The notes beneath the pieces were generated by a model. The model made no database searches. It was not told where the DNA came from and was given only the letters and a program-made list of their open reading frames with translations. From the NCBI RefSeq assembly GCF_000067165.1, contig NC_010162.1, positions 3,094,501-3,158,500 on the forward strand: a DNA stretch of 64,000 nt, written 5' to 3'. How positions within the stretch are numbered: position 1 is the stretch's first letter; every line of letters starts with the position of its first letter. Of the stretch, positions 57,899 to 64,000 are shown piece after piece. A program made the translations under genes and the position numbers. The DNA comes from Sorangium cellulosum So ce56 (GTDB lineage: Bacteria; Myxococcota_A; Polyangia; Polyangiales; Polyangiaceae).

Positions 57899-58707
57899 GA
57901 AAAGACGCGTCCGGCCGTCGCAGCGTCGAGGCCGAAGTCGAGGTCCCCGGCAGCCCCGAGGAGGTGTGGCGCGCCATCGCGACAGGGCCCGGGATCTCGT
58001 CGTGGTTCGTGCCGAGCGAGCTCGAGGAGCGCGAGGGCGGCACGACCGTCTCTCACTTCGGCCCGGGCAACAGCATGGATTCGGTCGCGACCATCACGGC
58101 CTGGGAGCCGCCTCGCCGGTTCTCCGCCGAGGCCCCGGAGGACATGGGACCAGGCAGCCCCAAGGTCGCCACGGAGTGGATCGTGGAGGCGCGGTCCGGC
58201 GGGACGTGCGTCGTGCGCGTGGTGCACAGCTGGTTCGCGAGCACCGACGACTGGGACAACCAGTTCGAGGGCCACATGCACGGCTGGGCGGCCTTCTTCC
58301 GCATCCTGCGGCTCTATCTGGCCCATTTCCGTGGGCAGCCCTGCGCGGCGTTCCAGCTGATGGGCGCCGGATCCGAGCCCAAGGCCGCGACGTGGGGCGC
58401 GCTCATCGGCCCGCTCGGGCTCGCTGGCGCCGCGGAGGGCCAGCGGGTGAGCGCTGCCGCCGGCGCGCCGCCGTTCGCGGGGGTGGTCGAGCGCGCCGGC
58501 TCGAGCGAGCACCCGGAGCTGCTCCTCCGGCTCGAGGAGCCGGCGCCGGGCATCGCCCACCTGTTCGCCCTTCCCATGGCCGGGCAGATCTTCCTGCCGA
58601 TCCGGCTGTACCTGTACGGCGACCGGGCGCCCGCCGCGGCGGCGCGCGCCGAGCCCGCGTGGCAGGCGTGGATGGCCGAGCGCTTTCCGGTGCGCGCGCC
58701 CGGTTGA
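57889..58707 (+). CDS. SRPBCC / AHSA1-domain protein
   Basis: A 272-residue START/Bet v1-like protein. The N-terminal ~150 residues are an AHSA1-type fold (VEVPGSPEEVWRAIATGPGI, SSWFVPSELEEREGGTTVSH, WEPPRRFSAEAPE, TCVVRVVHSWFASTDDWDNQ). The C-terminal ~115 residues look like a second, shorter half. Such proteins bind small hydrophobic ligands and are often paired with ArsR regulators. ATG at 57889 has AAAGGAG 6 bases upstream and overlaps the regulator's stop codon. Confidence 0.88.
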   Translation: MPVRKDASGRRSVEAEVEVPGSPEEVWRAIATGPGISSWFVPSELEEREGGTTVSHFGPGNSMDSVATITAWEPPRRFSAEAPEDMGPGSPKVATEWIVEARSGGTCVVRVVHSWFASTDDWDNQFEGHMHGWAAFFRILRLYLAHFRGQPCAAFQLMGAGSEPKAATWGALIGPLGLAGAAEGQRVSAAAGAPPFAGVVERAGSSEHPELLLRLEEPAPGIAHLFALPMAGQIFLPIRLYLYGDRAPAAAARAEPAWQAWMAERFPVRAPG

Positions 58708-58931
58708 CCCTCCGAGGCACCTTGTCTCACGTGTGACGGCCTGACGCGGGCGAGCCTCCGCCGGGGGCGGCGGAGAGCGTCGCTCCGGGACGGCGCACAT
58801 CGCTGCGAACAGCCTTATTCCCATCGGTTTCCGGCAAAGGCTCGGGGCGGCACCGTTCGTGTATCGCCAGGCTCAAAGCAGCGCTCGGCCCTCGCGCCGG
58901 CGCTCGTTCAACGGAGTCGATGGAGGTACCG

Positions 58932-59336
58932 ATGAACCATGCAGTCAATCCGAGGTGGTGGGATGATCACAAGACGTCCGGCTGGGACCGCGTGAAGGAG
59001 GCGCTGCGCCGCGACTGGGAGCAGACCAAGGCGGACTTCACCGACACCAAGGGGCAGGAGCTCAACCAGGACGTCGGCGATACGGTGAAGCAGGCGCTCG
59101 GCAAGCAGCCGATCCCGCCGCGCTACGCGCCGAACACCGACTGGGACCAGGTCGAGCCGGGGCTGCGCTACGGTTGGGGCGCGGCGAGCCATTACAACGA
59201 TCACACCGACTGGGACGATCGGGTCGAGAGCAAGCTCAGGGAGGAGTGGAACGACCTCAAGAGCGGGCGCACCTGGGACGAGGCCAAGAGCGCCGTGCGG
59301 CGCGGGTGGGAGTCGGCGCGGCGCAAGGTCTCCTGA
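58932..59336 (+). CDS. Hydrophilic stress-type protein of unknown function
   Basis: A 134-residue charged, Trp-rich soluble protein. ATG at 58932 follows GGAGGTACCG. Two similar halves can be seen: GWDRVKEALRRDWEQTKADF near the start and DWDDRVESKLREEWNDLKSG near the end, with a third TWDEAKSAVRRGWESARR. The central part reads QDVGDTVKQALGKQPIPPRY. The repeating W-D-x-x-K/E pattern recalls hydrophilic stress proteins in Deinococcus, Planctomycetes and myxobacteria. CsbD is not matched. Role in desiccation or general stress is a guess. Confidence 0.72.
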   Translation: MNHAVNPRWWDDHKTSGWDRVKEALRRDWEQTKADFTDTKGQELNQDVGDTVKQALGKQPIPPRYAPNTDWDQVEPGLRYGWGAASHYNDHTDWDDRVESKLREEWNDLKSGRTWDEAKSAVRRGWESARRKVS

Positions 59337-59419
59337 GCCGCGCGCGGGCGCCGGGCCCGGAGCGAGGCGCGGGCGCTCTGGCCGGCGACGGGGCGCGGGA
59401 GTCCGCTGCGCCCCTGCGC

Positions 59420-60961
59420 TCAGCCGCCGATGAGGTGCCGCGCGTAGCCGTACACGTAGACCGTGATGAGCGCGGCGGCAGCCACGTTGAGCAGGAAGCC
59501 TGTCCGGATCATCACCGGGAGCCGCACGTACCCGCTGCCGAACACGATGGCGTTGGGCGGCGTGCCCGCCGGCAGCATGAAGTCGCAGGACGCGGCGATC
59601 GTGGCCGCGAACAGCACGCCGAGGTCCTGCGGAAGCACGTTGAGCGCCACGTTCACCGTGGCGGTGTTGGAGGCCAGCGCCGACAGGGCGATCGTGCCGG
59701 CGCTGGCGAGCCCGAGCTGCGCGAGCAGCGGCGCCTCGGCGACGATCGCGAGCTTCGCGGCCATCCACGCCGAGAGCCCGCCGCCCTCGATGCCGGCCGC
59801 CATCGCGAAGCTGCCGCCGAGCAAGGCGAGCGTGCCCCAGGGCATCCGGCGGACGGAGGCGAGAGAGAGGGCGCGCAGGGCGAGCAGGCCGAGCGCCGCA
59901 AGGACGGCCACGGTCGCCTCGTAGTGCTTGCCCTGCACCTTGAAGCCGGCCGCGGCGCCCATGCCCCTGAGCGCGTCCTGGAGGGGAGGCGCGAGCGCGG
60001 CGCGCAGCGGATCGCCGAGGATCCAGAGCGCGCTCGCCGCCGCGAAGATGGCGGCGACCGTCTTCTCGCCGCGGCTCATCGGGCCCATGGCCGCGAGCTC
60101 ACGGTCGAGCGCGTCGCGCGCACGGCCGGGGCCGAGCCCGTCCCGCTTGCCGACGCGCCACAGGGCGAGCCAGAGCAGCGGGACGAAGAGGACCACGAAC
60201 GGCAGGGCGATCGCCATGTACCGCAGAAAACCGAGATCGTGGCCGAGCTTGTCGGCGAGGAAGCCGCAGAAGATGGAGTTCGTCCCGGTGCCGATCTTCG
60301 TGCCGATCCCGCCGACGTTGGAGGCGTAGGCCACCGCCAGCATGATGGCCGTCCCGTAGTGCGTGAGCCTGCGCCCTCCGGCGGCCGACTCCAGCTGCGC
60401 GAGCAGGGCGAGCCCGATGGGGACCATCATCACGGCGGTCGCGGTGTTGGAGATCCAGAGCGAGATGGAGCTCGTCGCGACCAGCATGCCGAGCAGGAGG
60501 CGCTTCGGGTCCGTGCCGACGGCCCGCATGATGTGGAGCGCCACCCGGCGGTGAAGGCTCCACTGCTCCATGGCGGCCCCGATCGCCATGCCGCCGAGGA
60601 AGAGGAAGATGTAGGCGTCGACGAACGGCGCGGCGGCGCGGGCCGCGTCGCCCGCGAGCCCGCGGCCGAAGACGCCGAGCAACGGGAAGAGAACGAGCGG
60701 CAAGCAGGCGGTGAGCGCGACGGGGAGCACCTCGAAGAGCCACCACAGCGCCATCCACGCCGCGACCGCGGCCGCGTACGCAGGGCGGTGGCCATAACCA
60801 GGGACGGCGTGGAGCCCGCTCGGGACGAGCGCGATCGCGAGGGCGGCGGCCGGACCAGAGGCGACGCCGAGGCAGCGAAGCAGGCTGAGCCGCGCAGGCG
60901 GCGGGTGGCCTCGGTGAGGGGCGCCCGGCGGCGCGGCGGCGTGATCAGGGGGGCCCTGCAT
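59420..60961 (-). CDS. SLC13 / DASS-family anion transporter
   Basis: A 513-residue inner-membrane secondary transporter, probably sodium- or proton-coupled uptake of di-/tricarboxylates or sulfate. The two hairpin SNT motifs are present: ISLWISNTATAVMMVPIGLA and ALASNTATVNVALNVLP. Other blocks are FVDAYIFLFLGGMAIGAAME and DFMLPAGTPPNAIVFGSG. About 11-12 helices. ATG at 60961 begins MQGPPDH; the N-terminal ~30 residues are Pro/Arg-rich and cytoplasmic. Convergent with the stress-protein gene. Confidence 0.9.
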   Translation of the reverse strand: MQGPPDHAAAPPGAPHRGHPPPARLSLLRCLGVASGPAAALAIALVPSGLHAVPGYGHRPAYAAAVAAWMALWWLFEVLPVALTACLPLVLFPLLGVFGRGLAGDAARAAAPFVDAYIFLFLGGMAIGAAMEQWSLHRRVALHIMRAVGTDPKRLLLGMLVATSSISLWISNTATAVMMVPIGLALLAQLESAAGGRRLTHYGTAIMLAVAYASNVGGIGTKIGTGTNSIFCGFLADKLGHDLGFLRYMAIALPFVVLFVPLLWLALWRVGKRDGLGPGRARDALDRELAAMGPMSRGEKTVAAIFAAASALWILGDPLRAALAPPLQDALRGMGAAAGFKVQGKHYEATVAVLAALGLLALRALSLASVRRMPWGTLALLGGSFAMAAGIEGGGLSAWMAAKLAIVAEAPLLAQLGLASAGTIALSALASNTATVNVALNVLPQDLGVLFAATIAASCDFMLPAGTPPNAIVFGSGYVRLPVMIRTGFLLNVAAAALITVYVYGYARHLIGG

Positions 60962-61095
60962 GGCGACTCTATCGCACACGCGCTCCTCGCCGGCAGGCCG
61001 CGCCCTGCGCGCAGCGCGGCGGGCGCGGCGCGCGCGTGCTAGGCGTCAGCCGCTCCGCACGGCGCTCGCGCCGCCCGCAGGGCAGGAGAGCCGCC

Positions 61096-61527
61096 GTGTC
61101 CGATCCCCTCGTCGTCAACGATGCGCTGACCGCCCCGGCCGCGCTCCTCAGCTGGAGCGCCGTTCGCGCGTCGGGGCCCGGCGGTCAGAACGTCAACAAG
61201 GTCGCCTCCAAGGTGGAGCTGCGCTTCGACTTCGGCGCGTGGCCGGAGCTCGCCGACGACGCCAAGGCGAGGCTGCGCGTGCTGGCGCGCGGTCGGCTCG
61301 ACGCCGAGGGGCGGCTGTTCATCGTGAGCCAGCTGACGCGCGACCAGCTGCGCAACCTGGACGACGCGCGCGAGAAGCTGCGCGCGCTCATCCTGCGCGC
61401 GCTCGAGGTGCCGGTGCAGCGAAGGCCGACGCGGCCGACGCGTGCGTCGAAGGCGCGGCGGCTCGACGAGAAGCGGCGCACGGGCGAGAAGAAGCACGTG
61501 CGCCGCGGCGGGGGCGATCACGAGTAA
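61096..61527 (+). CDS. arfB: Peptidyl-tRNA hydrolase / release-factor-like ribosome rescue protein ArfB
   Basis: A 143-residue RF-1 domain protein that hydrolyses peptidyl-tRNA on stalled ribosomes. The catalytic GGQ is in RASGPGGQNVNKVASKVEL (residues 29-31). The C-terminal tail is strongly basic (RRPTRPTRASKARRLDEKRR, KKHVRRGG), as required for insertion into the mRNA channel. GTG at 61096 follows AGGAGAG. Together with smpB, the window carries parts of two ribosome-rescue systems. Confidence 0.9.
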   Translation: MSDPLVVNDALTAPAALLSWSAVRASGPGGQNVNKVASKVELRFDFGAWPELADDAKARLRVLARGRLDAEGRLFIVSQLTRDQLRNLDDAREKLRALILRALEVPVQRRPTRPTRASKARRLDEKRRTGEKKHVRRGGGDHE

Positions 61528-61604
61528 CGGGGCGCGCGGGCGCGCGGGCGCGCGGGCGCCGGGGGAGCGCGTCCAGCGCGCGCCCGCGCCGCGGCGGCCC
61601 TCGC

Positions 61605-62567
61605 TCAGCGCTTGCGCCGGGAGCCGGCGACGACCTCGGCCGCGGTCGTCGCGGTCGCCGCGCGCTTGATCCATCGCCGTAGCTTGCCCAGATCCTCGCA
61701 GCCGGCGATCGCGCGGGCCACCTCGGCCGGCGTGGCGACCCCGCGCGACTCCAGCACCGTGAGGATGGCCTCCTGCGCCATCCTGATCTCGCCGCGCGCC
61801 TCGCCGCGCGCTTCACCGCGCGCCTCGCCGCGCGCTTCACCGCGCGCCTCACCGCGCGCCTCGCCGCGTGCTTCACCGCGCGCCTCGCCGCGCGCCTCAC
61901 CCTCCGCGAGCGCTGCCTCGAGCGCGGGCACGCGCTTGTCGAGCAGCGCGCGCGCCACGGCGTCGTCCGAGGACGTGGCCTCGAGGAGCGCCTGGATGGG
62001 CAGCGGGCGCACGAGGCAGGGATCCTCGATGACCGCATCCTTCGGCAGCGGGCGCCAGCCGTCGGTCTCGCGCGACCACTCCATCACCCGGCGCTGCTTC
62101 ACCAGGATGCAGAACACCCGCCGCACGCCGCGGGCGATCAGCAGGCGCGCCTTCGTGGTCGGAACGGCGAGGGCCTGCTTGTCGCTGACCTCGAACGCCA
62201 GCTCCTCCAGCCGCCGCCGGCCCGCGCGGTCGGGCTTCTGCGCGAAGACGCTGGCGTCGGCCGCATAATCGCTGCCGAGGTCGGTCCGGGTCAGCATGTC
62301 CACGGCGCCCCGGTAGCCTTCGGCGACGTGGGCGCCGAGGACGTAGGTCAGATCGAAATGCTGCGTCGCGTGCGGCGGATCGGCCGGGGCGGCGTAGACC
62401 TCGACGCCGTGGAGGTACTCCACCCGCGTCTCGGGCGGCGCCAGCCGGTCGTCCACGTGCGGCACGTGCGGGCGCCCCCTGCCGGCCGGAGGCGCGTGGA
62501 CCGTGCGACCGGAGGCGCCGGCGCCGGGAGCGAGGAGGACGTGGTCGTGCCTGCGCATGAGCTCCAT
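61605..62567 (-). CDS. Uma2-like PD-(D/E)XK protein with GEAR tetrapeptide repeats
   Basis: A 320-residue protein. The core has RVEYLHGVEVYAAPADPP, GSDYAADASVFAQKPD (PD-like Asp), LEELAFEVSDKQALAVPTTK and ARLLIARGVRRVFCILVKQR. A linker (PALEAALAE) leads into nine consecutive GEAR repeats and a GEIR, encoded by a 12-bp tandem repeat. A helical C-terminal domain follows (ILTVLESRGVATPAEVARAI). Related to the Uma2 protein at 50135 but with a different extension. ATG at 62567. Possibly prone to repeat-number variation without frameshift. Confidence 0.78.
   Translation of the reverse strand: MELMRRHDHVLLAPGAGASGRTVHAPPAGRGRPHVPHVDDRLAPPETRVEYLHGVEVYAAPADPPHATQHFDLTYVLGAHVAEGYRGAVDMLTRTDLGSDYAADASVFAQKPDRAGRRRLEELAFEVSDKQALAVPTTKARLLIARGVRRVFCILVKQRRVMEWSRETDGWRPLPKDAVIEDPCLVRPLPIQALLEATSSDDAVARALLDKRVPALEAALAEGEARGEARGEARGEARGEARGEARGEARGEARGEARGEIRMAQEAILTVLESRGVATPAEVARAIAGCEDLGKLRRWIKRAATATTAAEVVAGSRRKR
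61790..61909. repeat. 12-bp coding tandem repeat (ten units)
   Basis: Ten 12-bp units (plus strand CGCCTCGCCGCG or CGCTTCACCGCG) encoding GEAR on the minus strand inside the Uma2-like gene. Unit changes are synonymous T/C and A/G alternations. Confidence 0.85.
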
Positions 62568-62636
62568 CCTAGCGCAGCCAGCGACCGGCGGGGATCGCGG
62601 CGCCGGCGTCCGCGCGCTCCCGCCGCGCGGCGAGGC

Positions 62637-63188
62637 TCAGGCGCTCGCTCTCAGACAGCCCAGCTCGTAAAGCCCCATCCACCCGACCTCCGGGTCGGTG
62701 CAAGCGCCCTCCCTGAGCTGCTCCACGAAGTCCTCGATCGGCTTCTCGACCACGTCGATGAACTCCGTCTCATCCAGCGCTTGCGCCCTGTCGCGCGCGC
62801 AGTCCACGGCCAGGAACGCGTGTCGCTCGATGGTCGAGTAAGCGCACTCCAGCGGGCGACCGAGCGGCACGAGCCGCCCGGCGACATACCCCGTCTCCTC
62901 GAGGAGCTCGCGCGCCGCCGCCGCCTCCGGGGCCTCGCCAGGCTCGACGCCGCCCCCCGGGAGCTCGTCGAGGATCCGATCGGGCCCCGGCCTGTACTGG
63001 CGCGCCAGGATTACCCTCTTCTCGCGGGAGATGGCGAGGACGCAGACGACTCGCCCCTCTTTCTTGAGCGAGAACGTGCGGACCTGCCCGTCCGGGAGCT
63101 CGAAGGTGACATCCTCGATCCTCCGCCACGGCGAGTGCTGGATCACGCGCCGCTCCAATGCCTTCCACCGCACGACTGTCATGATCAA
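62637..63188 (-). CDS. NUDIX hydrolase, ADP-ribose pyrophosphatase-like
   Basis: A 183-residue NUDIX enzyme. The catalytic box is PGGGVEPGEAPEAAAARELL then EETGY (residues 78-101). The preceding RVVCVLAISREKRVILARQY and following LVPLGRPLECAYSTIERHAF fit ADP-ribose/nucleotide-sugar pyrophosphatases. ATG at 63188 or two codons later. The acidic C-terminal half (DVVEKPIEDFVEQLREGACT) is complete. Unrelated in detail to the shorter NUDIX protein at 24193. Confidence 0.87.
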   Translation of the reverse strand: MIMTVVRWKALERRVIQHSPWRRIEDVTFELPDGQVRTFSLKKEGRVVCVLAISREKRVILARQYRPGPDRILDELPGGGVEPGEAPEAAAARELLEETGYVAGRLVPLGRPLECAYSTIERHAFLAVDCARDRAQALDETEFIDVVEKPIEDFVEQLREGACTDPEVGWMGLYELGCLRASA

Positions 63189-63368
63189 CCCACCTCGGCG
63201 TCGCGGCCGCTCCGGCGCCCCCGCGCGGAGGGGAGAGGAGCACGGGCGGCCGCACGGGGAGCACGGCTACCAGGCGCGACGGCGGACATCAAGAGGGCGG
63301 GGGGCGAGGGCCCTTCCGGGCGGCGCCGCCGTCGCGAGCAGCGCCGCCCCAGGGGCGGACGAAGGCGA

Positions 63369-63659
63369 TCACCCCTTCTCGCAGGCCTTGATCCCGTCGA
63401 TGCTCTCCGTGCTCATGAGACACTTCATCTGCTTGACGTACTTGAGTCGTCCGTACTCGGAGGGCTGCATCCGCTTCACGCAAGCGGGCTGATCCCACGC
63501 CTTCTTCGCGTCGGCGCCCGCCTGCTTCGACACCAGCTCGCTCATGTGCTCACACACCGCCTCCGGCGCGGGCGCGCGCAGCCAGCCGACCCAGAACACC
63601 ACGACCGCAAGGACCACGAGGCCGACGAGAGCTCCGAGAACCTTCAACACTGTCTTCAC
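63369..63659 (-). CDS. Small single-pass membrane protein, unknown function
   Basis: A 96-residue protein. GTG at 63659 lies after AGGGAGAG. It has one N-terminal membrane helix (VLGALVGLVVLAVVVFWVGW), possibly an uncleaved anchor, and a soluble Cys-containing domain with four Cys (VCEHMSELVSKQAG, PACVKRM, QMKCLMSTESIDGIKACEKG) whose spacing suggests two disulfides in the periplasm. Similar small anchored Cys proteins occur in myxobacteria; no function known. Confidence 0.7.
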   Translation of the reverse strand: MKTVLKVLGALVGLVVLAVVVFWVGWLRAPAPEAVCEHMSELVSKQAGADAKKAWDQPACVKRMQPSEYGRLKYVKQMKCLMSTESIDGIKACEKG

Positions 63660-64000
63660 GTGATCGTCTCTCCCTTTCGCTCCGGCTGTGCCCAGGCACA
63701 CCCGACGGTCATAATATTCAAGCTGTTCTGAAGATCCAGATCCGTTCTGGACGATTTCTGGTTCTCTCGTTTTGGGCTTGAACCTCCTGCGCGCTTTGGC
63801 ACCATCCGCACCTCTCCACGTCTCGTGGGATGGACGTGGAGAGGAGTGGTCGTCCTTGTGCGCGAGGGCGCTCCGCGTGTGCGGGTGTGCGCAGGGGCCG
63901 CTCCGAGCGCGCGCGATGTCGAGTCGGCGCGGCCCCGCGGCTCGGTGCAGGCGGCGCGCTCGGTCAAGACATTGGCGCCGCCGGTCAAGGACGGGACGCG
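63660..64000. other. Right-edge region without a supported gene
   Basis: About 340 bp. An AT-richer patch at 63706-63770 (CATAATATTC) probably holds the promoter of the gene at 63659; a minus-strand TATTAT there could be its -10. No coding region recognised before the window ends. Confidence 0.4.

Noticed and set aside
58932..59336. CsbD-family assignment for the hydrophilic stress-type protein
   Set aside because: The CsbD signature (K-x-x-W-G-K-L-T-x-D-D) is absent; only general composition is similar.

Overview
This window is chromosomal DNA from a very GC-rich, large-genome bacterium, most likely a myxobacterium of the Polyangiales (Sorangium-like). The signs are strong G/C bias at third codon positions, many Gly/Ser-linker and Cys-rich lipoproteins, several Ser/Thr kinases (one fused to a receiver domain, one to an AAA-type ATPase), a SpoIIE-type phosphatase, two Uma2-like proteins, and a 16S rRNA A1408 methyltransferase of the type known from Sorangium cellulosum. 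No rRNA, tRNA, CRISPR array, plasmid or phage module was seen. Taxonomy is inference.

Layout. 1-9.1 kb: truncated amidohydrolase, PPC-type lipoprotein, a 22-bp tandem-repeat array, a relic oxidoreductase start, a glycogen-debranching enzyme, a Cys-rich lipoprotein, a PLP decarboxylase overlapping smpB, and a PAS-STAS regulator. 9.1-13 kb: a direct duplication of a lipoprotein/cupredoxin junction. The proximal copy is broken; the distal copy is intact and encodes a Kunitz-domain lipoprotein and a cupredoxin. Between them lie a GxxExxY gene bounded by inverted repeats, an orphan zinc anti-sigma-like protein and a small secreted protein. 13-20 kb: zinc-ribbon membrane protein, DUF4336-like protein, a solo inverted repeat matching the GxxExxY ends, a disordered protein and a large beta-propeller lipoprotein.

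20-34 kb is a signalling district. It holds a Ser/Thr kinase-receiver fusion followed by a receiver-histidine kinase, gene relics, two small enzymes, a SIMPL-domain lipoprotein, and a predicted pseudokinase with a C-terminal propeller. That pseudokinase converges on a three-gene partner-switching operon (HATPase, STAS, and a LacI-type sensor/SpoIIE phosphatase). 34.5-46 kb: diheme-cytochrome/quinoprotein dehydrogenase fusion, a disulfide oxidoreductase plus HAD phosphatase pair, a 1352-residue kinase/ATPase, a GNAT acetyltransferase and a CBS-domain protein.

46-64 kb: Kmr-like methyltransferase with an M1 aminopeptidase, two adjacent intergenic repeat arrays, a Uma2 protein, flippase-like membrane protein, TauD-type dioxygenase, RarD transporter, a divergent thioredoxin/ECF sigma pair around a palindrome, N-formylglutamate amidohydrolase, an ArsR-SRPBCC operon with a perfect inverted-repeat operator, SLC13 transporter, ArfB-like release factor, a second Uma2 protein with tetrapeptide repeats and a NUDIX hydrolase.

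Functional themes are regulation by phosphorylation and partner switching, envelope lipoproteins of unknown role, and small-molecule enzymes. Ribosome rescue is represented twice (smpB and the ArfB-like gene). Gene relics and degenerate intergenic repeats are common, so part of the window is evolving by duplication and decay. All functions are read from sequence motifs only; no database search was possible.
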